Shown piece by piece: positions 1-7,467 of a DNA stretch of 32,958 nucleotides. The notes under the pieces were generated by a model. The model did no database searches, was not told where the DNA came from, and was given only the letters and a program-made list of their open reading frames with translations. The stretch is from an uncultured Bryobacteraceae bacterium (lineage in GTDB: Bacteria; Acidobacteriota; Terriglobia; Bryobacterales; Bryobacteraceae): NCBI GenBank assembly GCA_955652915.1, contig CATPCJ010000049.1, positions 1 through 32,958 of the forward strand, written 5' to 3'. How positions within the stretch are numbered: the first letter of the stretch is position 1; the number at the start of each line of letters is the position of its first letter. The position numbers were made by a program, and so were the translations under genes.

Positions 1-1
1 A

Positions 2-364
2 ATGGCATCGCTCGCGCTGTTGCTGAGCGCCGTTGGTATCTTCGCGCTGGTGGCGAACATAGTAGTGCAGAGGACGCGCGAGATCGGCATCCGGATGGCC
101 CTGGGTTCGACGATTCGAAAGGCGATGATCCATATCGGCAGCTCGGGAGTGGGGGCGTCGGCTGCAGGTTTGATCCTGGGCCTGATCCTCTGTGCGGGCG
201 TGCTTCGCGCGATGCGCAGCGTTCTGTACGGCGTCGACGTGTATGATGCACCGACTATCGTGGTGGTGGTGCTGACGCTCTCCGCGGTAACGCTTCTGGC
301 AACTACAGTGCCTGCGCTGAGAGTTGCAAGGATCGACCCGGCCAAGACCCTGCGCGAAGAATAG
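2..364 (+). CDS. C-terminal fragment of FtsX/MacB-type ABC transporter permease (5' end outside window)
   Basis: The frame is open from the window edge and ends at TAG 362-364. The visible 120 residues are the last transmembrane unit of a MacB/FtsX permease: a helix, the cytoplasmic coupling segment 'RTREIGIRMALG', two more hydrophobic helices (about residues 45-65 and 80-105) and the terminal signature 'ARIDPAKTLREE'. Family knowledge: this ending is typical of the large 'ADOP' permeases that are abundant in Acidobacteria, which work with a separate ATPase at the inner membrane. The methionine at position 2 is only the first ATG in the visible part; the true start lies upstream. Substrate cannot be inferred. 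Confidence 0.85.
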   Translation: MASLALLLSAVGIFALVANIVVQRTREIGIRMALGSTIRKAMIHIGSSGVGASAAGLILGLILCAGVLRAMRSVLYGVDVYDAPTIVVVVLTLSAVTLLATTVPALRVARIDPAKTLREE

Positions 365-412
365 ACGGGCTGCCAAGAACTCGGCGGCGACCAACCCGCT
401 AAACTAAGAGCA

Positions 413-1573
413 GTGCCCCACAAAATCCTGATTTCCGCTGGCGAGGCCTCCGGGGACCTCTATGCCGCCGGACTTGTGGAAGCGCTTCGCCTGCGTAATC
501 CGGGGCTTGAATTTTTTGGCTGCGCCGGTCCTCGAATGCAGCGAGCAGGGGTTCGCGCCGTGGTGGATGCCGCTAGCTTGTCCGTGGTGGGTCTGGTTGA
601 GGTAATCACGCATATTCCTCGAATTTATGGCGAATACCGCAAACTGTTGCGGGCCGCGAAGGAGGAACAGCCCGAAATTGCCATTCTTACCGATAGTCCC
701 GATTTCCACCTCCGACTGGCCCGCCGTCTCAAGGAATTGAAGATTCCAGTAATCTACCTGGTTGCGCCCCAGGTCTGGGCCTGGAGGCAAGGCCGCTTGC
801 CGCTCATGCAACGGACCATCGACCGGCTGCTCTGCATCTTTCCTTTCGAACCCGAATTCTTCGCACGTCATGGAATCGAGGCTACTTACATCGGCCATCC
901 GCTCACGCGTCTGATCCAGCCGTCCGCTAGCCGCGCCGCGTTACGTCAGCGTTATGACATTCCGAACGATACTCAACTCATCGCCCTGCTTCCCGGGAGC
1001 CGGAAGGGGGAAATTTCCAGGCACTTGCCGGTGCTGATCGAGACTGTCCGAAGGATCGCCGCCGTGGTCAAGAACCCCGCGCCCCGGTTCGTTTTGGCGG
1101 CCCCACCGGGTACTGGCGCTATAGGGTCAAATTTTAGGGAACCCGTTTCCGGCTTATCCATCCAAGTACTTGAGGGGCAAACCTGGGATATCCTTGCCAG
1201 CGCGGATCTTGCGCTAGCTGCCAGCGGGACGGTCACTATTGAGGCCACGCTGCTGGGAACTCCCATGATCACTTTTTATCGCGTAAACAAAATGAGTTGG
1301 TGGATGGGCAGACATCTGGTGAAAGTCCCATTTTTTTCGATGGTCAATCTGGTAGCGGGTAAGCGCGTTGTCCCGGAACTGATCCAGGACAATTTGACCG
1401 CCGAACGTCTGGCGGAGGAAGCGTCAAGCTTGCTGGGGGATGAGGCCGCGCGAGACCGGATGAGACGTGAACTAGGGATAGTGGCGCAAAAGTTGTCCGC
1501 GCCGCAAGATCCCCTGGAAGCGGCGGCCTGCATAGTTGAAAAGCATTTGAAAGAGGAACTGGTTCATGCTTAG
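413..1573 (+). CDS. lpxB: Lipid-A-disaccharide synthase
   Basis: A 386-residue glycosyltransferase of family GT19 that joins UDP-diacylglucosamine and lipid X to form the lipid A disaccharide at the inner-membrane face. Visible family motifs are 'SAGEASGD' at residues 8-15, 'DSPDFH' near 95, 'VAPQVWAWR' at 117-125, 'CIFPFEPEFF' near 143, 'YIGHPL' at 159-164, 'LLPGSR' at 192-197 and 'ASGTVTIEA' near 270. Length is normal for LpxB. The start is GTG, because the family N-terminus begins just there and no ATG fits; the ribosome site is weak. The stop overlaps the next gene by 8 bases, so the two are probably co-translated. Its presence shows that the organism makes lipid A. Confidence 0.95.
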   Translation: MPHKILISAGEASGDLYAAGLVEALRLRNPGLEFFGCAGPRMQRAGVRAVVDAASLSVVGLVEVITHIPRIYGEYRKLLRAAKEEQPEIAILTDSPDFHLRLARRLKELKIPVIYLVAPQVWAWRQGRLPLMQRTIDRLLCIFPFEPEFFARHGIEATYIGHPLTRLIQPSASRAALRQRYDIPNDTQLIALLPGSRKGEISRHLPVLIETVRRIAAVVKNPAPRFVLAAPPGTGAIGSNFREPVSGLSIQVLEGQTWDILASADLALAASGTVTIEATLLGTPMITFYRVNKMSWWMGRHLVKVPFFSMVNLVAGKRVVPELIQDNLTAERLAEEASSLLGDEAARDRMRRELGIVAQKLSAPQDPLEAAACIVEKHLKEELVHA

Positions 1574-3545
1574 GAAGATACTCCTGGCAGCGTTTGCAAT
1601 GGCGTCGTTGCTGTCGGCGCAAGATCGGTTGGCGCAAGATAAAGAGAAGAGCGGTAAAAAGTCGCGCATCGATGTTGAGAACTACGTCATCAACGCGGAG
1701 ATTAATCCGCACACGCAAGCGCTCACGGCCAGCGTTCAGGTGCGCTTCGTGCCGCTGGAGGCCGACGTTTCATCCACTTCTTTCGAGCTGAATAACGCTT
1801 TGAACATTTCGCGCGTGGTAGACGACGCGGGCCGGCAGATTCAGGTGTCGCGATCCAACCAGGATTCCAGCGTTCGCCTGAATTTCCCCAGCCCGCTGGC
1901 CAAGGGAAAGCCGGCTACCGTGACGTTCACTTACGACGGCCGTTTGACGGGCGAGGAAGATTCGCCGGTCTACGGCATCAAGTTCGCAGCCATCCAGAAC
2001 GATTTCGCTTACCTCATGTATCCGGCGCGCTGGTTTCCCGTCAACGACTACACAGTGGATCGCTACACCGCGGACATGCACATCACCGTGCCGTCCGGCT
2101 TTAAAGTGATCGCCAGCGGCATCCAGAAAACCGATCATGCGGGCGACAAGGTCACTTATGGCTTTCAATACTCCAAGCCGTCGTTTCCCGGGAGCATCGC
2201 GCTAGTCCAAGGCGAGCCGGTAAAAGTTAGCTCGCAGGGTGTGAGCACCACCGTTTATTTCCGCAAGAAGCCATCGATGGCGAATCCGTATGGCGAGGAG
2301 ACGGGCAAGGTGATGAGTTTTCTCACCAGTGTCTACGGTCTGGCGCCGCAGGTGAATCTGACTTTGGTGGAGACCGAAGATGGAACTCCGAACGGCTATT
2401 CCGCGCCCGGAGTTGTGTTTCTATCGCCCAGCGGAATCGGCAACCAGGTGGGTACTCGTCTGCTTGTCAATCAACTGGCCCGGCAATGGTGGGGCACTTT
2501 GGTGTCGCCGATCAATCGCGATCATATGTGGCTGGAGAACGGCAACGCGCGCTACGCCGAATTGCTTTGGGACGAGCACAACAACGGTCCGGGGGCGCTT
2601 GAGACGGATGTGCACGAAACCTACGTGCAGGCCTTGACTGTGGACAATCCCCCACTGATTCAGGCCAGCCGCCTGGAAGATTATTCGCCGGAGTTTTGGG
2701 CGACCACGGCCGGCAAAGGCGCCGCCATTCTAAACATGCTGCGCAACGTGATGGGCAACGAGGGCTTCTCCAAGCTGCTCCAGACTTTCACCACGCAACA
2801 TGGCTGGCAGTCCGTCAGCACGGCCGATTTCCGGCAGTTAGCCGAGCAGATCTCAGGAAAGAATTTGCAGTATTTCTTCCTGCAATGGATCGAATCCAAC
2901 GGCGCACCCGAGTTCAAACTGGAGTACACGGTCTTCCGGACGCAGAAGGGTTTCCGCGTGATGGGCAAAATCTCGCAGGACCTGGACACTTTCCACATGC
3001 CGGTGGATTTGAAAATCGAGACCGAGGGCAATCCGGAAATGAAGTCGGTGGATGTGGTCGGGACGTCGTCGGAATTCACCGTGGATACCTTTGGTAAGCC
3101 GAAATCGGTAACTATCGATTCAAGCGGGACAGTATTGCGCTGGAATCCGCTGATCCGCGTCGAGGTGGCGATCAAGCGCGGCGAGCAATTCGCGGAGATC
3201 CGCGAGTATGGCGACGCGCTCAAGGAATACCAGAAGGCCATGGAAGTGAATCGGCAAAGCTCGCTGGCGCACTACCGCGTGGCCGAGATCTTTTTCCTGC
3301 AGAGCAACGACCAATCGGCCGCCAATGAGTTCCGCGAAGCTTTGAATGGCGACCTGGCGCCCAAGTGGACCGAGGTTTGGGCGCACATTTATCTGGGCAT
3401 GATTTACGATCTGCATGGACAGCGCGATCGCGCCGTGAACGAATACAATCACGCCATTCGAACGCGCGACAACACGCACGGCGCGCAGGAAGAAGCGGCG
3501 AAGTATTTGAAGCAACCCTTCGAGCGGAAGCGGAATAACGTCTAA
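1566..3545 (+). CDS. Secreted M1-aminopeptidase-like protein with degenerate zinc site and C-terminal TPR repeats
   Basis: 659 residues. A signal peptide (residues 1-19, ending 'LLSAQ') is followed by an N-terminal beta domain like that of M1 peptidases, a catalytic-like domain (about 240-450), a short beta domain and two TPR-like repeats (about 544-577 and 606-640). In active M1 enzymes the site is HExxH-(18)-E. Here the aligned segment 'NQLARQWWG' has Asn302, Gln303 and Arg306, and the distal Glu is Asn325 in 'WLENGNARY'. All zinc ligands and the general base are therefore replaced although the surrounding 'QWWGTLVSP' and 'WL..G.ARY' are kept. It is probably a non-enzymatic binding or scaffold protein of the periplasm. 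ATG overlaps the lpxB stop (ATGCTTAG), which suggests coupling. Confidence 0.85.
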   Translation: MLRKILLAAFAMASLLSAQDRLAQDKEKSGKKSRIDVENYVINAEINPHTQALTASVQVRFVPLEADVSSTSFELNNALNISRVVDDAGRQIQVSRSNQDSSVRLNFPSPLAKGKPATVTFTYDGRLTGEEDSPVYGIKFAAIQNDFAYLMYPARWFPVNDYTVDRYTADMHITVPSGFKVIASGIQKTDHAGDKVTYGFQYSKPSFPGSIALVQGEPVKVSSQGVSTTVYFRKKPSMANPYGEETGKVMSFLTSVYGLAPQVNLTLVETEDGTPNGYSAPGVVFLSPSGIGNQVGTRLLVNQLARQWWGTLVSPINRDHMWLENGNARYAELLWDEHNNGPGALETDVHETYVQALTVDNPPLIQASRLEDYSPEFWATTAGKGAAILNMLRNVMGNEGFSKLLQTFTTQHGWQSVSTADFRQLAEQISGKNLQYFFLQWIESNGAPEFKLEYTVFRTQKGFRVMGKISQDLDTFHMPVDLKIETEGNPEMKSVDVVGTSSEFTVDTFGKPKSVTIDSSGTVLRWNPLIRVEVAIKRGEQFAEIREYGDALKEYQKAMEVNRQSSLAHYRVAEIFFLQSNDQSAANEFREALNGDLAPKWTEVWAHIYLGMIYDLHGQRDRAVNEYNHAIRTRDNTHGAQEEAAKYLKQPFERKRNNV

Positions 3546-3554
3546 GGCACGTGG

Positions 3555-3645
3555 CGTGGCGCGGACACTCGTGTAGTGGCCTCGAGACTCTTTCCCCGAG
3601 CATCGAGACGAGTCTTCGATGCAGCAGACTGAAGTCCGCGCCACG
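3555..3645. repeat. Intergenic palindromic element with 12-bp perfect inverted ends
   Basis: Bases 3555-3566 (CGTGGCGCGGAC) and 3634-3645 are perfect reverse complements. A second, imperfect stem lies inside (CGAGACTC at 3583-3590 against GAGTCTTCG at 3610-3618, one bulged base). The element fills the space between two convergent genes and leaves only a few bases on each side. It could work as a bidirectional terminator or be a small non-autonomous palindromic repeat; no target-site duplication is evident. Confidence 0.7.
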
Positions 3646-3651
3646 ACAAAT

Positions 3652-4101
3652 CTATCCCGGATAGTTACCCGCGATATAGCTCTGCAAGTGCCCGATAGTT
3701 TCTTCGTGCGCTGAAATGATCCAGTTCACCAGATCGCCGATGGAAATAACGCCCACCACTCTATCTCGATCCAGGACGGGCAGATGCCGAATCCGGTTTT
3801 CGGTCATGGTCCGCATGCACTCCTCCACGCTATGCAGGGGTGTCACGGTGACAACCGGACTGGTCATGATTTCTTGAACCTGGGTATGTTTGGACGATCG
3901 GTCGCGCAGGATAACCTTGCGCGCATAATCTCGCTCGGAGATGATACCGGCAAGTTGGCCGTCTACCAGAACCAACAGCGCTCCAACGCCTTTCTCCGAC
4001 ATTTTTTCAATGGCTTCGAAGACAGTTGCCGTCGGGACTACAGACCAAATCTGGCCGCCCTTCAGCTTTAACACCGAATCAATTTTGTCGACCGGTTTCA
4101 T
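3652..4101 (-). CDS. CBS-domain pair protein
   Basis: A 149-residue soluble protein made almost entirely of two CBS domains (about residues 12-72 and 80-140). Visible landmarks are 'GVGALLVLVDGQLAGIISERDYARKV' (first half of it shows the CBS beta-alpha turn), 'VQEIMTSPVVTVTP' opening the second domain and 'IRHLPVLDRDRVVGVISIGDLV'. Such stand-alone pairs bind adenosyl ligands (AMP, ATP, NAD or SAM) and act as energy-state sensors; the partner is unknown. The ATG is preceded by a strong ribosome site, GGGAGGC (reverse complement of 4107-4113), five bases away. It is transcribed alone, convergent with the M1-like gene. Confidence 0.92.
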   Translation of the reverse strand: MKPVDKIDSVLKLKGGQIWSVVPTATVFEAIEKMSEKGVGALLVLVDGQLAGIISERDYARKVILRDRSSKHTQVQEIMTSPVVTVTPLHSVEECMRTMTENRIRHLPVLDRDRVVGVISIGDLVNWIISAHEETIGHLQSYIAGNYPG

Positions 4102-4408
4102 GGGATGCCTCCCGCGCCAAGTGTAGATCCGTTAGAACACGGATAGGGGGTAGGACAAGCCTGTCAAGCCTCGTTAGAAATGTCCCTTTTCGGTCGGTCC
4201 TCTTCCAATTGCTTTGGCGTCTCCCGTAGTGAAGCCCTGCGAGGCCGTAGCGAAGGGAGATGCCAAAGCAATTGCCGCTCCGCGGATACGCTGCTCCCGC
4301 ATTCCGTCATAGCGTTGTTTCCACGGGTGGTTCGGCGTTGGCGAAGTGCCACCGTAGGGCTGCGCTTTTTTGAGTGGCTGATCCGCACCGGCCGGTTGCG
4401 GCCGGTCG
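4102..4408. other. Non-coding accessory stretch, probable end region of an insertion-sequence remnant
   Basis: No convincing gene is visible; the open frames on both strands are short and have biased, non-protein-like composition. It contains the long hairpin at 4206-4274 and lies directly 3' of a truncated transposase reading frame. The stretch TTAGAAATGTCCCTTTT (4173-4189) may be close to an element end, but its partner end was not found. Confidence 0.4.
4206..4274. repeat. 20-bp inverted repeat (hairpin) within accessory patch
   Basis: Bases 4206-4225 (CAATTGCTTTGGCGTCTCCC) and 4255-4274 are reverse complements at 19 of 20 positions; the odd pair would be a G-U in RNA. The 29-base interior is also GC-rich. 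It is too long for an ordinary terminator and no run of T follows. It may be a MITE-like palindrome or part of the remnant insertion sequence beside it. Confidence 0.75.
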
Positions 4409-4615
4409 TCAACTTCCCCCCCAGTTCAACTTGCTCCCCCGATACCGAATTTCCAGCCGCCCGTCTTCCCATTCACAGACCACCACTTTCCCCTTAGCCG
4501 GAGCGTGTAGTTTGTTTTGTCGCTCCACCTGCAAAAACCGATTCTCATACCACACCACCCGGTTGTTGCCGATTACAGTTTGCTTTCGCACAGAGGCCGA
4601 AATGTACCGCCCGGA
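4409..4615 (-). pseudogene. C-terminal remnant of an integrase-core transposase (ISNCY-like)
   Basis: The reading frame gives 'RKQTVIGNNRVVWYENRFLQ' and then a basic linker and 'VVVCEWEDGRLEIRYRG', ending at TGA 4409-4411. This pattern (frame of aromatic and 'YRG' residues in a small C-terminal beta domain) is characteristic, from memory of the family, of the tail of ISNCY/integrase-core transposases. The catalytic DDE core is absent, and an in-frame TAA at 4616-4618 closes the frame upstream. It is therefore a truncated relic. The family assignment is inferred from motif resemblance only. Confidence 0.6.
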
Positions 4616-5086
4616 TTAAAGCAATCCGCGGTTCACGCGATCCAGCAATACCAAAATCCAAGCCTCAAGCTCTTCAGCCGTAGTAGCCGCGCTGGCCTTC
4701 ATGATTGAACTAGATGACGATGTCATCTGGCCGCGAGACTCTTCTGGTGAAATGTTTGTTTGCCAGCCCATCCCGTGCTGTGAGAAAGATACTCGAAGGT
4801 GCCCCACCGGATTGTAATGGCTATGGGTGAGCAGTTGAGCTCGGAGTTCCACAGATTCGAACGCGCTGCCATTTTCCGAAGACGCGACCGACCGAACCAC
4901 TACACGGGCGCGCTGCCCAGCACTGCGTAGACGATGAACGAAGGAAGAAAATACTGGATGCGCTATGTTCTTCCGGTCTTCTAGCTCGCTCTTTGACCAA
5001 ATTAGAAATTCTGCGATACCGCGGGCAACCATCTCACTACGGGAATGCGTCTCGCGATACTTTTGAAACGTCGCATGCCACCGCAA
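4616..5086 (-). CDS. Hypothetical protein, uncertain
   Basis: An open frame of 156 codons if the TTG at 5086 is used, or 138 from the ATG at 5032; the latter is the better candidate start. The product begins with charged helical sequence ('SEMVARGIAEFLIWSKSELEDRK'), has a middle rich in Arg, Val and Ser, and ends with an acidic helix 'EELEAWILVLLDRVNRGLL'. No family is recognised. Composition is protein-like, but the gene sits in a decayed region, between a transposase tail (same frame, one stop apart) and a broken integrase. It may be a relic or cargo gene of a mobile element. Confidence 0.35.
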   Translation of the reverse strand: MRWHATFQKYRETHSRSEMVARGIAEFLIWSKSELEDRKNIAHPVFSSFVHRLRSAGQRARVVVRSVASSENGSAFESVELRAQLLTHSHYNPVGHLRVSFSQHGMGWQTNISPEESRGQMTSSSSSIMKASAATTAEELEAWILVLLDRVNRGLL

Positions 5087-5265
5087 GAATGAAACCGTGC
5101 GGTGGCGTCGTCAGAGAGGCTAGACTTTCTTCCTGGACCTTGCGATGTTCGCGATCTGGAAGGCCTCATCGAGGACAGCAAGACCGGGGCAGCCCGATGA
5201 TGCCAATACTCCGCTCAAGATCACGCCGAAGCCACGATGCGGCCCGGCGACGACGAGCAAAAACC

Positions 5266-6461
5266 ATGCGAGCCAAACTCGGGAGCCTGTACCAGCGAAA
5301 GAAGAAGCTGCGACGGCTCGGAGCAGGTGCTGCCCACATGGTGGATCAAGTATTTACAAGAATGGGCAGGTCTTCCGAGAATCCAGCAGCTCGGAAAAAC
5401 GGACTGACGCCGAGAGGCTTCTTAAAGAAGCGCGCCGGTGAGATCGCAACCGGCAAGTTCGCGGGTTTTGGGCCTGAGCGAATTCGCATGGCGGAACTCT
5501 TACAGGACGTGGTCGAGGATTACCAAGCCTCCGACCGAAGCACGCTCGACAATGTCAATAGCCGGCTGAAAAACCACCTCACGCCCTTTTTCGCTGAAGT
5601 CCGCGCGGCGGAGTTCTCGACGAATCACCTAAAGTGGTACGTCGCGACGAGACGCAAGGAAGAAGCGCAGAACGCCACCATCAACCGCGAACTCGCCATC
5701 GTGCGGCGGGCGTTCAGTCTCGCCGCCAAATGCGACCCGCCCAAGGTCGCCCGAGTCCCCCACGTCCAGATGCTGAAGGAGAGCAGCGTCCGCACAGGGT
5801 TCCTCGAATATGAGGGATACGCGACGTTGCGAAACGAATTGCCGTGGTATATCCGGCTATTGTTCGTGACTCGGCTACCGTGTCGGCGGACGGCGCGGCG
5901 AACTCACCTCGGTCCAATGGCCGCAAGTCGATTTCAAGTCCAGTCAGGTCCGGCTGCGTGCCACCGACACGAAGAACGAGGAGGCGCGCACTTTGCCGAT
6001 CTATGGCGAAATGCGCGAGTGGCTGCTCACAGCGAAAGAGCTCCGCGACGAGAAATTTCCTACGTGTCCCTGGGTCTTCTACACCCACGAGGGCGAGAGG
6101 CTTTATTGGTTCTACAAAGCCTGGGCTACAGCGTGCGCCCGAGCCGGCGCGCCCAATCTGCTCTTTCACGATCTGCGCCGCTCCGCCGTACGCAACATGG
6201 AGCGCGCAGGCATCCCCCGGAAAGTGGCGATGTCCATATCGGGCCGCAAGACGGAGAACATCTACCGCCGCTACGACATCGTCGCCGAGCGCGACCGTTC
6301 GCATGGATCAGTACTTCACCGCGATGAAGACGCAGTCGAAGAAGCCGTCGAATTCCGCGAAGTCGGATGGGACGGTCACACTTTCGGGCACACCAGACGA
6401 TTCAGTGAGCCCGGAACCAAAGGGACCTGCCGCAGAACCAGAGCCGAATCCACAGAATTGA
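5266..6461 (+). pseudogene. Tyrosine recombinase (phage-type integrase) broken by several frameshifts
   Basis: The integrase can be followed only by changing frame. 'KLGSLYQRKKK' is in frame 1 (from 5266); 'VLPTWWIKY' is in frame 2 (about 5309-5353); 'IYKNGQVFRESSSSEK' is in frame 3 (about 5352-5440). The core-binding domain, 'KKRAGEIATGKF' to 'LPWYIRLLF', is in frame 1 (about 5425-5868). The catalytic domain, 'GYRVGGRRGEL' to 'YRRYDIVAERD', is in frame 2 (about 5874-6296), and the tail 'RMDQYFTAMKTQ' is in frame 3 to TGA 6461. Arg of 'RRGEL', His and Arg of 'HDLRR' and Tyr of 'YRRYDI' remain. The usual 'GHKT' reads 'GRKT', so that His is lost. At least five frame changes make function very unlikely. 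It reads toward the tRNA gene just downstream. Confidence 0.85.
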
Positions 6462-6484
6462 AAGCGCTTATTCGCATGGAGGTT

Positions 6485-6560
<76 letters not shown>

Positions 6561-6589
6561 GAAGACGATTCGGACGGTTTGTTCACCTT

Positions 6590-6595
6590 ATTGTA
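6590..6595 (-). promoter_or_regulatory. Candidate -10 box of the tRNA gene
   Basis: TACAAT on the minus strand, 29 bases upstream of the mature tRNA 5' end, which is a suitable distance for a leader. No good -35 box is visible at the expected spacing, so this is only a candidate. Confidence 0.35.
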
Positions 6596-6613
6596 CAGGG
6601 AATGTTGCTGTTC

Positions 6614-6642
6614 TTTACCTGGCGACCACTTGCGATTATGCT
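6614..6642 (+). promoter_or_regulatory. Candidate promoter for the glycine-rich secreted protein
   Basis: TTTACC (6614-6619), a 17-base spacer and TATGCT (6637-6642), each matching 4 of 6 consensus bases. The start codon follows 33 bases after the -10 box. Confidence 0.3.
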
Positions 6643-6675
6643 ATTAACTATGCCTTGGTTGCTTCGGAGGATCTT

Positions 6676-7446
6676 ATGAAACATCTGTACCGTTTTCTCT
6701 TCGCTCTGGGCTGCACCGCTTTGCTGCTTGTCGCGGAAGAGTTTTGGGTGAAGAAGCCGTTCGCTGAATGGAGCGTTAAAGAGGCTACGAGATTGCTGCA
6801 GAATTCACCCTGGTCGCATGAAGTCGTTGTTGGCGGTGGAGGAGGAGGGATGGACGGCGGCGGTGCGGGTGGTGGGGGTGGACGCCGCGGCGGTGGAGCA
6901 GGCGCCAATGGCGATATGGGCGGCATTGGGGCGGCCGGCACAGACACGCCTAGTAGTGGTGGCGGACGTCGAGGCGGGAGTCCTGGCTATCCCAGCGAGA
7001 CGGGCGGCGGTCCTGGCCAGGCTTCGATGATGATTCATGTTCGATGGCAGAGCGCGATGCCCATTCGTCAGGCAATTGTGCTGACGCAGTTGGGCCGTGA
7101 GAAAGCGGATTCCGACCAAGCCAAGAAATTTCTGAGCCAAGTGGCGAACGAGTATGTTGTCGCCGTGGCCGGATTGCCACCCGCGCTCGATCGCGTTCCA
7201 GACGAGCAATTGAACGAACTCGCGAAGGGCGCCTCTCTGCAGCGCAAAGACAAAGAGCCGATCGCGGCCGGGGCCGTTCAAAGAATTCCCGGCGAGAGAG
7301 GCTCGGTCGCATTCTTCTTCCCCAAGACGGCGGCGATTACTCTCGAAGACAAGGAGGTCGAGTTTGTCTCGAGGGTCGCGCGCATCGAGGTCCGGCGCAA
7401 GTTCAAGCTCAAGGACATGGTGATCGCGGACAAGCTGGAACTTTGA
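6676..7446 (+). CDS. Secreted glycine-rich protein with Acidobacteria-type 'FW..K.F..WS.KE' N-terminal motif
   Basis: 256 residues from ATG 6676, chosen because GGAGG (6666-6670) lies five bases upstream; an in-frame TTG at 6655 lacks such a site. A signal peptide (about 1-20) is followed by 'EEFWVKKPFAEWSVKEATRLLQNSPW', of which the 'FW-K-F-WS-KE-LL-SPW' pattern recurs, in my recollection, in secreted Acidobacteria proteins of unknown function. Residues about 46-112 are a low-complexity Gly-rich linker with Arg. The C-terminal half (about 113-256) looks like a folded alpha/beta domain with 'AITLEDKEVEFVSRV' and 'IEVRRKFKLKDMV'. No enzyme motif is seen. It ends at a hairpin shared with the convergent permease gene. 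Localisation is probably periplasmic or outer surface. Confidence 0.8.
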   Translation: MKHLYRFLFALGCTALLLVAEEFWVKKPFAEWSVKEATRLLQNSPWSHEVVVGGGGGGMDGGGAGGGGGRRGGGAGANGDMGGIGAAGTDTPSSGGGRRGGSPGYPSETGGGPGQASMMIHVRWQSAMPIRQAIVLTQLGREKADSDQAKKFLSQVANEYVVAVAGLPPALDRVPDEQLNELAKGASLQRKDKEPIAAGAVQRIPGERGSVAFFFPKTAAITLEDKEVEFVSRVARIEVRRKFKLKDMVIADKLEL

Positions 7447-7464
7447 CAGGCCGGGAGGCCTGTC
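7445..7464. terminator. Hairpin between convergent genes
   Basis: GACAGGCC (7445-7452), loop GGGA, GGCCTGTC (7457-7464): an 8-bp perfect stem starting at the stop codon of the upstream gene and ending just before the stop codon of the opposite gene. The following CCCAC matches the flank of the repeat at 27198-27281, so this is a copy of the same palindromic sequence. No T-run follows. Confidence 0.55.
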
Positions 7465-7467
7465 CCA

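Noticed and set aside
404..898. Long open frame on the strand opposite lpxB
   Set aside because: It lies wholly inside lpxB, has no family motifs and no ribosome site; it arises from codon bias in G+C-rich DNA.
4993..5265. Upstream part of the open frame that runs into the recombinase
   Set aside because: Arg-rich sequence without integrase features; the recombinase begins at 'MRAKLGSLYQRK' (5266).
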